DNA of 64,000 nt from Ilyomonas limi (GCF_005233845.1 NZ_SZQL01000001.1:186001-250000); one strand, 5' to 3'; shown: positions 45,428 through 54,312, counted from the first letter of the stretch. Translations and numbers: made by a program. The notes: generated by a model from the letters alone, not told the origin.

Positions 45428-45874
45428 CTAAGCTTTCCAAATGTGTTTTTCGTCCTGAACGTATTTTGCCCAACTATATAAAGCATCATACATCTTCATA
45501 CCGATAGAGAGCATTTCATAATCATCTGTATAGTTGTAAGAAAGTCCTGCCGAAATTGCCCAAAGTCCCGCAGCCTGTGGTGCAAGCTGAAAGCTATCAG
45601 TATCGGCACCACGAACAATAGCTGCTATTTGCCGGATAGCCGGATCTGTAAGATTGTGCTTTTTAACAATGTAGTCAAAAGTGCAATAGTCGCCTTCGTG
45701 GGTGTATTCTGCGCCGGGAATGTCGTAAGGGATAGCCTGTAATTCATCAGCTTTTATAAATACTTTGTCTTTCGGTACATAAATAAATTGTGCTTCTTTA
45801 TCTACGAAGTTCTTTATCAGCCAGGGGCAGGCAATTCTGTCTATTTTGGGGCGCTCCCTTGTTATCCATTTCAT
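45428..45874 (-). CDS. ChrB-domain chromate resistance protein
   Basis: A protein of 148 residues starting MKWITRERPKIDRIACPWLIKNFVDKEAQF, the ChrB C-terminal domain (once called ChrB_C). DKxxxxxxxTHEGDYCTFDYIVKKHNLTDPAI and VRGADTDSF are also conserved. ChrB proteins act as chromate-sensing regulators or accessory resistance proteins; this short form lacks a helix-turn-helix. It is closely similar to the first 150 residues of the next gene upstream, so it is a paralog from duplication. It is the second gene of the chromate operon. Confidence 0.85.
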   Translation of the reverse strand: MKWITRERPKIDRIACPWLIKNFVDKEAQFIYVPKDKVFIKADELQAIPYDIPGAEYTHEGDYCTFDYIVKKHNLTDPAIRQIAAIVRGADTDSFQLAPQAAGLWAISAGLSYNYTDDYEMLSIGMKMYDALYSWAKYVQDEKHIWKA

Positions 45875-45930
45875 GTTATACCGTTTAGACGCAAATATTG
45901 CTTAACCATACACGTTTAAATAGAATGGAA

Positions 45931-46785
45931 TTAACCTTTTGTATCCTTTTTACTTTTATCCCATTCTTTTTTATAAAGGGAGGGGCTTTTGCCCGTATGC
46001 TGTTTGAAAATCCTGGTGAAGTGGCTTTGATCGGAAAAGCCTGTGAGATAGGCAATTTCTGTAAGCGTGTATTTGTTTTGTTGCATCAATTCAATCGCTT
46101 TTTCAATGCGTAGCTTTCGGATGTATTCACCAAAAGAAAGATTGTTGAAGTGTTTTGAAAATTCCCTGGATAGATAAGATGGGTTGATATCAAGGCTTTT
46201 TGAAATCTGGGTAAGATTGATATTGCTATCTATCTGGTCTTGTATAATCTGTTTTAATTCTTTCACCCAGGCTGGCGTTTTCTTTTGTGCAGATTGCTGT
46301 TTGATGAACTTATTATATACATCTATAAAAACGTGATCTACCGGGTTTTGAGTATGCTTTACTTTTTGCAAATACTTTGCCCAGTTATATAAGGCATCGT
46401 ACAGCATCATCCCTTTTTGTAGTAGCTCGTAATCATCCTGAATATTGTAAGCCAGCCCTGCCGATATAGCCCATAAGCCCGCTGCCTGGCTGGCAATATC
46501 GTGCCGGTCGGTATCGGCACCCCTTACAATCAAGGCCATGGTTTGCAGCGCCGGATCTGTTAAGCTATACTTCTCAATGATGTAATCGAAAGTGCATTTA
46601 TCTTCATGATGAGAAAACTCCACATCGGGAATATCAAACGGAATGGCGCCGATTGCCTGGGCTCGCTCCTTTACCTGCTCAGCCGGAACATACATAAATT
46701 CCGCTTCCTTATCCACAAAATGCTTTATCAGCCAGGGGCAGGCAATGCGGTCTATTTTTGGTCGTTCTCTGGTAATCCACTTCAT
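45931..46785 (-). CDS. ChrB domain fused to an AraC-type DNA-binding domain
   Basis: A protein of 284 residues. Residues 1-150 are a ChrB domain like that of the next gene, with the same MKWITRERPKIDRIACPWLIK start and VRGADTDRH. Residues about 180-284 form an AraC-type pair of helix-turn-helices: ISKSLDINPSYLSREFSKHF and LTEIAYLTGFSDQSHFTRIFKQHTGKSP. I read it as a regulator in which ChrB senses chromate and the AraC part switches the operon that follows. It is first in the operon. ChrB regulators commonly use other DNA-binding parts, so this pairing is noteworthy. Confidence 0.85.
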   Translation of the reverse strand: MKWITRERPKIDRIACPWLIKHFVDKEAEFMYVPAEQVKERAQAIGAIPFDIPDVEFSHHEDKCTFDYIIEKYSLTDPALQTMALIVRGADTDRHDIASQAAGLWAISAGLAYNIQDDYELLQKGMMLYDALYNWAKYLQKVKHTQNPVDHVFIDVYNKFIKQQSAQKKTPAWVKELKQIIQDQIDSNINLTQISKSLDINPSYLSREFSKHFNNLSFGEYIRKLRIEKAIELMQQNKYTLTEIAYLTGFSDQSHFTRIFKQHTGKSPSLYKKEWDKSKKDTKG

Positions 46786-46994
46786 CTTTTAACGGCTTAA
46801 AATTTGGTAGTTTTCAACATACAAGCTACAGGAAATATTGGTTGTTATAAAGAAAATATCGGCAGCAATAGAGAAGTTGTACAAAAAGGTAAATAATATA
46901 CAAAAGGTTATTTATATACAATTTTAAGATAAAGGATTGGTGCACCTTACAAGGTTTCATCCACAATTGTAAAAGCACTAAAAAATTAATCTTT

Positions 46995-47969
46995 ATGAAA
47001 AGCGCACCGAGCGTAACCAGGCATGCAGTACTATGCTTATCGTTTATTAGCATTACTGCATTGTATCAAACAACAATTGCACAGGTAAACCAGCAACAAA
47101 CAAACGCCAATAGTACTATTAAGTGGGTTGATACAACAGCTATAGCAAAGATTACCGGCAGGAAAGGCACTTCCAAAAACGGCGAGTTTAAAATCACTAT
47201 TCCGCAGAATGATTTGAATGTAATGGTAGATAGCTTTCAAATTATTCCTGCTATGGGTTTAGGCACCTGGGTGGCTTTTTCACCATCAGATGACGGCGTA
47301 ATGGCAATGGGCGATCTGGTACTTACCGAAACAGACCTCAAGCCCGTGCAACAGGAAGTTATCCGGCAAGGCTTAACCATCACTGCCATTCACAACCATT
47401 TCATCCGCAATCATCCCAATATCATGTACATGCACATCGGCGGCTCGGGAAGTACAGAGGCGATGGCTCAAAAGGTAAAAGCCGTATTGGATAAAATAAA
47501 TGAAGTAAGAGGTAGCGACCCGGCAAAAGGAACAGCATCAAACGGCAGTGTTACCAATACCCTGAATACCCAAAAGCTGGATGATATGTTAGGTAGTAAA
47601 GGAGAGATGAGTAAAGGCGTGTATAAATATACCATTGGCCGCCCGGATGTACAACTGATGGAACATGGTATGCCGGTATCAACTTTTTTAGGGTTTAATA
47701 CCTGGGCTGCTTTTCAGGGCACACCCGACAGGGCGGCAGTAGCCGGCGACTTTACCATGCTGGAAGACGAAGTAGCACCGGTAGTAAAAGCATTGATAGA
47801 AAATGGAATAGAAGTAGTGGCATTACACAATCACATGGTGCATGAACAGCCACGCATTTTCTTTCTGCATTATTGGGGTGTTGGCAATGCTGAACAACTG
47901 GCTAAAGGGCTCAAAGCGGCATTAAGCCAAACCGGAAAAAAGCAAATGGAGCATGGTACAAAAATGTAA
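46995..47969 (+). CDS. Secreted protein with two DUF1259 (LpqO/LppY-like) domains
   Basis: A protein of 324 residues with a signal peptide ending near TTIAQ. Two copies of the DUF1259 domain follow: TGRKGTSKNGEFKITIPQND ... THNHFIRNHPN-like HNHFI segment at about 130-150, and GVYKYTIGRPDVQL ... ALHNHMVHEQPR near 280. Each contains a conserved HNH with hydrophobic flanks and an ETEL or MLEDE acidic stretch. The family (LpqO/LppY) has no proven function. It is divergent from the chromate operon by 209 bases, but a link is speculative. A hairpin follows at 48075. Confidence 0.82.
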   Translation: MKSAPSVTRHAVLCLSFISITALYQTTIAQVNQQQTNANSTIKWVDTTAIAKITGRKGTSKNGEFKITIPQNDLNVMVDSFQIIPAMGLGTWVAFSPSDDGVMAMGDLVLTETDLKPVQQEVIRQGLTITAIHNHFIRNHPNIMYMHIGGSGSTEAMAQKVKAVLDKINEVRGSDPAKGTASNGSVTNTLNTQKLDDMLGSKGEMSKGVYKYTIGRPDVQLMEHGMPVSTFLGFNTWAAFQGTPDRAAVAGDFTMLEDEVAPVVKALIENGIEVVALHNHMVHEQPRIFFLHYWGVGNAEQLAKGLKAALSQTGKKQMEHGTKM

Positions 47970-48074
47970 ACAGTAGTTACAGGTAATAATACATGTAAAT
48001 TGCTACTCCTGTAAGGGTAACTTTTTAGATTGTGTTTTTAAACGTATGATGATAAGATATGAACGCTGTTCTTT

Positions 48075-48102
48075 ATAACCCAGGGCTTTAGCCCTGGGTT
48101 AT
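48075..48102. repeat. Strong perfect hairpin
   Basis: A 13-bp perfect stem with a 2-base loop, core CAGGGCTttAGCCCTG. It sits between DUF1259 and the propeller gene. No T run follows directly, so it may be a repetitive hairpin rather than a plain terminator. Confidence 0.6.
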
Positions 48103-48181
48103 ATTACAGCAGTTGAGGGAATTAAACAATACACTTTTAACCCTCATCATACAATTGGAAACACTACCGCTTTTTAAAGTC

Positions 48182-49180
48182 ATGTTTATGAAAACAATCC
48201 CTTTCTTCATCCTGCTTTACTGCTGCATAAGCTGCAATGGTCAGCCACCTCTTGGCACCGATCACCTGACGCTGGAAAAATCCATTGAAATGCCGGAGGT
48301 AAGTGGCAGGATCGACCATTTAACAATTAATCTGAAAGATAATCTGGTGTATGTAGCTGCATTGGGGAGCAACACCGTGGAAGTAGTTGATTTAAACAGG
48401 GGTAAAGTAATACACAGCATCAAAGGACTGGATGAGCCCCAAGGTGTTTGCTACCTGCCTGTACAAAACGAACTGGTAGTAGCCAATGGTGGCAATGGCA
48501 ATTGCATGTTTTATAATGCCGTTACGTATGCCACTATTGCCACGGTGCATTTAGGCAGCGATGCTGATAACGTACGATATGATGCCGGTAATAAAAAGAT
48601 ATATGTTGGTTATGGCAGTGGCGGCATAGCAGTAATTGATGCAGCTACCCATCAGCAAACAGCTAATATACCATTACCTGTCCATCCTGAAAGCCTGCAG
48701 ATAGATGAAAAGAACAAGCTGTTATTCGTTAATCTTCCGGATAACAACAGCGTTGCAGTTATTGACATGCCAACAGCAAAAGTGATTCACACCTGGAAAA
48801 TAGACAGCCTGAAGGCAAACTTCCCTATGGCATTGGACACTGCCGGCAACAGCGTTATTATTGGTTATCGCAATCCACCAATGTTGGTAAGTTATAATGC
48901 TACAACAGGCAAAGAGCGAAGCCGTACAGCACTGATAGGTGATGTGGATGATGTGTTTTATTATGAACCAAAACAGGAAATTTTTGCAAGTGGTGGCGAT
49001 GGCGCTATTAATATTTTCAAAAAAGCAAGCAACTCCGGCTTTACAAGAATTGCAAACATACCTACGAGGTCTGGTGCGAGGACTTCTTTGCTTATTCCTT
49101 CTTTGCAAAGATTTGTCGTAGCAGAAAGGCCTTCTGGTGGGAAATATGCGGCATTAGCCGTATATAAAATCAATGATTAA
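48182..49180 (+). CDS. YncE-like beta-propeller lipoprotein
   Basis: A protein of about 332 residues; ATG at 48182 or 48188 gives a signal MKTIPFFILLYCCISC with a lipobox, while a more upstream ATG at 48113 adds 23 unlikely residues. The rest is made of about 40-residue propeller repeats such as VYVAALGSNTVEVVDLNRGKVI, IYVGYGSGGIAVIDAAT and LFVNLPDNNSVAVIDMPTAKV. YncE-type proteins are outer-membrane or periplasmic and may bind DNA or other ligands; a role here is unknown. Lone gene. Confidence 0.85.
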   Translation: MFMKTIPFFILLYCCISCNGQPPLGTDHLTLEKSIEMPEVSGRIDHLTINLKDNLVYVAALGSNTVEVVDLNRGKVIHSIKGLDEPQGVCYLPVQNELVVANGGNGNCMFYNAVTYATIATVHLGSDADNVRYDAGNKKIYVGYGSGGIAVIDAATHQQTANIPLPVHPESLQIDEKNKLLFVNLPDNNSVAVIDMPTAKVIHTWKIDSLKANFPMALDTAGNSVIIGYRNPPMLVSYNATTGKERSRTALIGDVDDVFYYEPKQEIFASGGDGAINIFKKASNSGFTRIANIPTRSGARTSLLIPSLQRFVVAERPSGGKYAALAVYKIND

Positions 49181-49364
49181 ACACGCAACTGGGCGTAAGC
49201 TGCAAACAACTTTGCTCTTTTATATCCTTTTTATCCGTATGTAAAATCATTCCGGTTCTCCTGAGTGTAATTACCCAAACAAAAGCCGGCTAGAAGTGCA
49301 ATCATCAGCTAATTATTCCATGCGCTTTTAACCAGCTTATTATTCAACCCAATCCGTTATATCA

Positions 49365-51251
49365 TCACTTTAATAGCGGTAATTCTATATTGGAAGGATA
49401 GGTGGCACTGTGGTAAATTTTAATGTCAGCCTTCTTAAAATCTTTCTCGGTTGCCGTGTAAATGTTTACAAACTGCTGCGGATTTCTATCTGCCAGCGGA
49501 AACCAGCTACTCTGTATCTGTATCATAATGCGGTGTCCTTTTTGGAACGTATGGGCTAAATCCGCCAGCTTAAAGCTTACTTTCTCTACTTTGCCAGGTG
49601 TAAAAGGTGCCGGTTTCTCGAAGCTGTTGCGGAAGCGTCCACGGAATATTTCGCCATGCACCAGCATTTCATAACCTCCCATCGGGTAGCTGCGCGAAAA
49701 GGCATCGCCATCGCTACCAGTAGTATGCTCGGGATAAGCAAATACATTTGGAAATACATCAATCACCTTTACTACAAAGTCCGCATCGGTACCCGAAATA
49801 CTGGTGTATAGGTTAGCAACTACATTGCCTGTTACAGTTACGTCATCGGGTAGTGTATCCGTTTGAAAAACGAGCACATCGGGGCGGCGGGCAGCAAAGC
49901 GCTGGTCGTCGGTCATGTACTCACGGGTACGTTCAAAATGCACCGCATCTGTATAAGGCACCGGTTTAGCCGGATCGCTGGTGTATTGGGCATAAGCGCT
50001 TTTACCAATAGCTTTATTCCAGCCCAAACGCCCGCTGTCCTGCAGATACAGGTTGGTGCGTTGTGCATTAGCAGGTGGCCACTGGTCATACTGTTTCCAC
50101 TCATTGCTGCCGCTGAGAAAAATAGTAGCTTCTGCCAGTTTGGAAATATCCCCTTTGCCCAAAAGAAAAAAATTGAAGAATGGAACTTCTATGTTTTGCT
50201 GATACCACGTGGAAGTGTTGGCGCCCCACCATACATTACCAAGGTGTGTGCCGTCCTTGCTTGCCCATTGCCCATGATACCAGGGACCCATCACAATCTT
50301 ATTAAACGGCTTGGCAGGATTGTTTTGTTCTGCGGCTTTGTAGGCATTCCAGGCACCCCAGTTATCTTCTGCATCAAAGTTGCCGCCCACCCACAGCATC
50401 GCCGGTTCTAAATGCGCGGTAGCCCTGCGCGCATCGCGTGCCTGCCACCATGCATCGTAGATGGGATGCGCGTATAAGTCTTTCCAAAAATGTATACTAT
50501 CTCCCATCAGCTTCGCCAAATTGGGCAGTGTACCGGTTTCTAAATAAAATTGGTAATTATCGTGCGTGTAGTAGTCAAACGGCGTAGGGCCAACAGTGGT
50601 AGGCTTCGGGCGTGGCTTGCCAAAAGAAGAATAAAATGCAAAAGCATCCATAGCAAAGAAAGCGCCATTGTGATGGAAATCATCGCCAATAAACCAGTTA
50701 GTAACGGGTGCCTGCGGACTTACCGCCTTCAGTGCCGGATGGTTGCTCGCGGCCGCCATGGTAGAGTAAAAACCGGGATACGAAATACCGAATACACCCA
50801 CCTTGCCGTTGTTGCCGGGAATGTTTTTTACCAACCAATCTATGGCATCGTACGTGTCGCTGGATTCATCTGTTTCAGTACCTTTTTTATCGGGGTTAAA
50901 AGGACGCACATCCATAAAAGTACCCTCGCTCATCCAGCGGCCACGCACGTCCTGCGTAATCATAATAAAACCTTCTTTCAGGTAAGTCATGGTATAGCTA
51001 TTCCAATAGGCTTTCCATGCACTGTCACCATACGGTGCGCAGGAGTACGGTGTGCGCGTCATCAATATAGGATGCTTTTCGGTAGTGTCTTTGGGCATAT
51101 ACACTGAGGTAAATAGTTTAACGCCATCGCGCATGGGTATGTACACTTCTTTTTTGGTATAATGTTCCCGCATCCAGGTACTGTCTTCATTTTGTGCGCT
51201 TACTGCGAGGATAAAGAATAAAGAGCAAAAGAGTAAAAGTGGTTTCAGCAT
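49365..51251 (-). CDS. Secreted CocE/NonD-family hydrolase (Xaa-Pro dipeptidyl-peptidase like)
   Basis: A protein of 628 residues with a signal peptide (LLLFCSLFFILAVSAQ). The alpha/beta hydrolase part has YMPKDTTEKHPILMTRTPYS and TQDVRGRWMSEG, with the nucleophile in FGISYPGFYST and the Asp in NFDAED. The C-terminal beta-jelly-roll (about 430-620) includes HRIMIQIQSSWFPLADRNPQ. The family cleaves Xaa-Pro dipeptides, cocaine-type esters or beta-lactam side chains. It faces the extracytoplasmic space. The upstream arsC terminator separates it from the arsenic cluster. Confidence 0.9.
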   Translation of the reverse strand: MLKPLLLFCSLFFILAVSAQNEDSTWMREHYTKKEVYIPMRDGVKLFTSVYMPKDTTEKHPILMTRTPYSCAPYGDSAWKAYWNSYTMTYLKEGFIMITQDVRGRWMSEGTFMDVRPFNPDKKGTETDESSDTYDAIDWLVKNIPGNNGKVGVFGISYPGFYSTMAAASNHPALKAVSPQAPVTNWFIGDDFHHNGAFFAMDAFAFYSSFGKPRPKPTTVGPTPFDYYTHDNYQFYLETGTLPNLAKLMGDSIHFWKDLYAHPIYDAWWQARDARRATAHLEPAMLWVGGNFDAEDNWGAWNAYKAAEQNNPAKPFNKIVMGPWYHGQWASKDGTHLGNVWWGANTSTWYQQNIEVPFFNFFLLGKGDISKLAEATIFLSGSNEWKQYDQWPPANAQRTNLYLQDSGRLGWNKAIGKSAYAQYTSDPAKPVPYTDAVHFERTREYMTDDQRFAARRPDVLVFQTDTLPDDVTVTGNVVANLYTSISGTDADFVVKVIDVFPNVFAYPEHTTGSDGDAFSRSYPMGGYEMLVHGEIFRGRFRNSFEKPAPFTPGKVEKVSFKLADLAHTFQKGHRIMIQIQSSWFPLADRNPQQFVNIYTATEKDFKKADIKIYHSATYPSNIELPLLK

Positions 51252-51294
51252 ATTGCTAGCATTATGATTAACAAAAAGGAACGTCTAAAGTACA

Positions 51295-51353
51295 AAAGGA
51301 GCAAGTGGCAATAAAATTATTCTTGCTAATAGCTTACCGCCACTTGCTCCTTT
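51295..51353 (-). terminator. Intrinsic terminator of the arsC gene
   Basis: A perfect 15-bp stem (AAAGGAGCAAGTGGC at 51295-51309, complement at 51339-51353) with a 29-base loop and TTTTGT after it on the minus strand. It ends the arsM-arsC transcript. Confidence 0.75.
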
Positions 51354-51358
51354 GCATC

Positions 51359-51781
51359 TTATAGCACATACCGCAAAACAAAGTCTTTACAGTATTCCTT
51401 TATCATTTCTCTTACTTTTCTAAACTGTTCTCTAATCTCCGCTTCGGTACCGGTGGCTTTTGCAGGATCAGGAAAATTATGGTGAAATTGTTGTGCTTTT
51501 GAAGGGAAATAAGGACAACGTTCTTTGGCATTATCGCATACTGTAATCACATACTCGAAGTCTATATTGCGGTACTCATTTACGTTATTGGAAGTGTGCT
51601 GCGAAATATCTATTCCGTCTTCTTTCATCGTGGCAATAGCACGCGGATTTACACCATGTGTTTCTACACCGGCACTATACACTTCGGCTTTGCCGTTTGC
51701 AAAATGGCGTAGATATCCTTCTGCTATCTGGCTGCGGCAACTATTGCCGGTGCAGAGCACTAATATCTTCTTCATGTACAA
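51359..51781 (-). CDS. arsC: Thioredoxin-type arsenate reductase (LMW phosphatase fold)
   Basis: A cytoplasmic enzyme of 140 residues. ILVLCTGNSCRSQIAEGYL is the CX5R active-site loop, and FPDPAKATGTEAEIREQFRKVR the conserved second part with the catalytic Asp. The closely related tyrosine phosphatase family looks the same, but the adjacent arsM and arsR and the NSCRSQ loop favour arsenate reductase. It reduces arsenate to arsenite. It follows arsM by 60 bases and ends in a strong terminator. Confidence 0.87.
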   Translation of the reverse strand: MYMKKILVLCTGNSCRSQIAEGYLRHFANGKAEVYSAGVETHGVNPRAIATMKEDGIDISQHTSNNVNEYRNIDFEYVITVCDNAKERCPYFPSKAQQFHHNFPDPAKATGTEAEIREQFRKVREMIKEYCKDFVLRYVL

Positions 51782-51841
51782 ATAATGCTGTTTATTTTAT
51801 ATTCAAAAAGTGAATAAAAGTAGTTATCACAATGGTATAAT

Positions 51842-52690
51842 CTATCTGCAACAATCATCCCCGCAGCAGTCCTTGTTTTCCGCAACCGGTTTTTCGGCAT
51901 ATACAGTAATGCTGAATATACCGGTATTGCCTTCTTTGAATTGTTGTATAGCTCCTTCGCTTAAGTAGTTCTTCAATATCTCATCAGGTATAACTATCGT
52001 TTTTTCTTTTTGAACGGTTATGTTGGTGAAGCCATTACCTTTTATCAATTGTAAATAGCTCTCTTTTTGTATAGCGCCTGCCACACAGCCGGCATACATT
52101 TCAGCCGCTTCCTGCAAGGCATTTGGCAACGCTCCTCTCAGCACCACATCCGAAATACTGAAGTGTCCACCGGGCTTTAATACCCTGTATATTTCTTTAA
52201 AAACAGCATCTTTGTCGGGCACGAGGTTCAATACGCAATTGCTTACTACTACATCAGCTACGTTAGCAGTTACAGGTAGCCTTTGTATATCGCCTTCTCT
52301 GAACTCTACATTATTATAACCTCTTTTCTCTGCGTTGGCCCTCGCTTTTTCAATCATGGCAGGTGTAAAATCAACGCCAATAATTTTGCCTTCAGCACCA
52401 GCTTCTGCGCGGGCAATAAAGCAATCATTGCCGGCACCGCTACCCAAGTCTATTACCGTATCTCCGTTTTTTATTTGGGCAAATTGTGTAGGCAATCCAC
52501 AACCTAAACCTAAGTCTGCGTCGGGGTTGTAGCCCTTTAATTCAGTATAATCATCATTCATAATGCTATGCACTTCGGTGCTGCAGCAGCCCGAGCCGCA
52601 ACACGAAGCGGCATTGGTTTCTTTGCTTTGTAAAGCAATGGCTGCATACTTTTGTTTTACCAGTTCTTTTAATTGTTCTTCTGTTTGCAT
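51842..52690 (-). CDS. arsM: Arsenite methyltransferase ArsM
   Basis: An AdoMet enzyme of 282 residues. The N-terminus has a Cys-rich AASCCGSGCCSTEVHSIMNDDY; the nucleotide fold has VIDLGSGAGNDCFIARAEAG and VVSNCVLNLVPDK, with the Cys for arsenic binding. It ends in DCCGDDCCR. It methylates arsenite, which can then leave as volatile methylarsines. It is upstream of arsC and directly behind a palindrome that should be an ArsR operator. The Cys-rich ends are normal for bacterial ArsM. Confidence 0.93.
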   Translation of the reverse strand: MQTEEQLKELVKQKYAAIALQSKETNAASCCGSGCCSTEVHSIMNDDYTELKGYNPDADLGLGCGLPTQFAQIKNGDTVIDLGSGAGNDCFIARAEAGAEGKIIGVDFTPAMIEKARANAEKRGYNNVEFREGDIQRLPVTANVADVVVSNCVLNLVPDKDAVFKEIYRVLKPGGHFSISDVVLRGALPNALQEAAEMYAGCVAGAIQKESYLQLIKGNGFTNITVQKEKTIVIPDEILKNYLSEGAIQQFKEGNTGIFSITVYAEKPVAENKDCCGDDCCR

Positions 52691-52743
52691 AATAGTTGTT
52701 TTATGTGTTAATACTATTCTTCGTTTTTCCTTCTATATTTCAG

Positions 52744-52771
52744 AATACTATCGTAATATTACGATAGTATT
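52744..52771. promoter_or_regulatory. ArsR-type operator ahead of arsM
   Basis: A perfect 28-bp palindrome with core ATCGTAATATTACGAT. The same core occurs, with one change, ahead of arsR (53132-53149), which marks it as an ArsR operator. It lies between the arsR stop and the arsM start, 54 bases before the arsM ATG. Confidence 0.8.
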
Positions 52772-52775
52772 ATTC

Positions 52776-52802
52776 AAAAAAAATCAGCAGCAATTACTGC
52801 TG
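52776..52802 (-). terminator. Terminator overlapping the end of arsR
   Basis: CAGCAG (52785-52790) and CTGCTG (52797-52802) form a 6-bp stem with a 6-base loop; on the minus strand eight Ts follow. The stem is inside the last codons and stop of arsR, so it may attenuate readthrough from arsR to arsM. Confidence 0.55.
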
Positions 52803-53119
52803 TTTGTTTTATTATAACTTTCAAATAAGTCATTTAACGCTGTCTGTGCCTTTTTCCATTGCTTTTCATCAATGCAATAGCACACTCTGGCACCTTCTAT
52901 TTCGCCTTTTATCAGTCCTGCTGCTTTCAGTTCTTTTAAGTGCTGTGAAATGGTGCTTTGCGATAAGGGCAGTTCCTCTACAATATCGCCGCAAATGCAA
53001 GCCTGCCGCTTGGTCAGCAGTTTTAGTATGGCAATACGCGCCGGGTGCGATAAAGCCTTTGCATATTTGGCAATACTGTTGTCTTTTATTGAAAATTCGG
53101 TTGATTTAGCTGCTCCCAT
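52784..53119 (-). CDS. arsR: ArsR family arsenic-responsive repressor
   Basis: A winged-helix protein of 111 residues. It begins MGAAKSTEFSIKDNSIAKYAKALSHPARIAIL, the usual ArsR front. QACICGDIVEELPLSQSTISQHLKELKAAGLI is the helix-turn-helix; the CIC in it recalls the metal-binding Cys pair of ArsR. More Cys lie in VCYCID and in the final SSNCC. It binds DNA until As(III) is present, then releases it. A palindrome sits just upstream and a second before arsM, so it is autoregulated and controls arsM. The C-terminal Cys pair may add a metal site (inference). Confidence 0.9.
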   Translation of the reverse strand: MGAAKSTEFSIKDNSIAKYAKALSHPARIAILKLLTKRQACICGDIVEELPLSQSTISQHLKELKAAGLIKGEIEGARVCYCIDEKQWKKAQTALNDLFESYNKTNSSNCC

Positions 53120-53131
53120 ATTCTCTATTCT

Positions 53132-53167
53132 TATCGCAATATTACGATAGAATTTGAAAATAGCAAA
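53132..53167 (-). promoter_or_regulatory. arsR promoter with overlapping operator
   Basis: On the minus strand TTTG (53164-53167), a 19-base spacer, then TAATATTG (53137-53144), one mismatch from TAnnTTTG. The near-palindrome TATCGCAATATTACGATA (53132-53149) covers the -7 element, so repressor binding would block transcription. It lies 13 bases ahead of the arsR ATG. Confidence 0.7.
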
Positions 53168-53265
53168 TTAAATATGTATGTTCTTAATGCCAATGAATCA
53201 ACACAGCTACACTGCATTCATTCAGTTTATTAATTAAATGGTACGATAATTTGTATATATCCATT

Positions 53266-54312
53266 ATGCAATCTTTGTCAATACAAAAAACTATACGGGC
53301 ATTACTGCTGTTGGGTCTGCTTGTTGCTTTAGCAGTTCTTGCCAAGCCTTTCTTAGTGCCGCTCCTGTTTGCGGTTGTGGTAGCTATGCTGCTGCTGCCT
53401 GTAACCGTGTGGCTTCAAAAGAAACGGCTGCCCCAATGGCTGGCGGTTTTACTTTCCGTCTTAGTGTTCCTGTCAGCTATCGGGATTATTATTTATGTGC
53501 TATCGTGGCAGGTATCCAACCTGGTAGAAGAATCGGGTAATATAGAACAACAGGCTACTAAAAAAGTCAATGAGTTCCAGCATTACATACAGCAAACATT
53601 TGGCGTACCGGTTAAGGAGCAAAGCAAAATTGCCAGCGGACAAAGTGGTACTTCATCGGGCAGTTATATTGCTGATGGAGTAGCCAAACTGTTAGCCGGC
53701 ATAGGTGGTTTTATTACCGATTTTATCCTGTTTATCGTATATACATTCCTGCTTATTTACTATCGCGGGCACCTTAAAGAATTTATGCTTCGCATGTTTT
53801 TTTCTAAGAGCCGTTTTAAGGCAGATAAAGTAATAGACGATTGCCGGCTGGTGGCGCAACAGTATATTACCGGGCTGGCATTGATGATTCTTTCCCTTTG
53901 CATCATGTACGGCATTGGCTTTAGTATAGTTGGTGTAAAAAATGCAATACTCTTTGCTACATTGGCGGCTGTGCTGGAAACAGTGCCTTTTGTAGGTAAT
54001 ATCACCGGCACTTTATTAGCTATACTTATGACTATTGTGCAAGGCGGCAGCAACACAATGATAGTAGGCGTTATTATTACGTATGCAGCTGTTCAATTTA
54101 TTCAAACCTATTTATTGGAGCCATTAGTAGTAGGCAAAAAAGTAGATATTAACCCGCTGATAACGATAGCGGGACTTGTATTGGCCGAGCTTATTTGGGG
54201 AATACCTGGTATGGTGCTGGCAATACCGCTGATGGGTATTGCCAAAATTATTTTTGATAATGTAGAACCGTTGCAGCCACTGGGATTTTTGATGGGAAAA
54301 GTGGAAAAATAA
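53266..54312 (+). CDS. AI-2E family permease
   Basis: A membrane protein of 348 residues from the ATG at 53266 (a TTG-started form from 53251 adds 5). About eight helices, with the AI-2E marks LAVLAKPFLVPLLFAVVVAMLLLP at the front, FLLIYYRGHLKEFMLRMF, and LETVPFVGNITGTLLAILM ... EPLVVGKKVDINPLITIAGLVLAELIWG. Family members carry Na+ or small solutes or export autoinducer-like compounds. It is divergent from arsR with 146 bases between, which may be chance; it is not an arsenite pump family. Confidence 0.85.
   Translation: MQSLSIQKTIRALLLLGLLVALAVLAKPFLVPLLFAVVVAMLLLPVTVWLQKKRLPQWLAVLLSVLVFLSAIGIIIYVLSWQVSNLVEESGNIEQQATKKVNEFQHYIQQTFGVPVKEQSKIASGQSGTSSGSYIADGVAKLLAGIGGFITDFILFIVYTFLLIYYRGHLKEFMLRMFFSKSRFKADKVIDDCRLVAQQYITGLALMILSLCIMYGIGFSIVGVKNAILFATLAAVLETVPFVGNITGTLLAILMTIVQGGSNTMIVGVIITYAAVQFIQTYLLEPLVVGKKVDINPLITIAGLVLAELIWGIPGMVLAIPLMGIAKIIFDNVEPLQPLGFLMGKVEK

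Noticed and set aside
53266-54312. AI-2E permease as the missing arsenite exporter
   Set aside because: Family features are not those of ArsB or Acr3, and the shared intergenic region with arsR may be chance.
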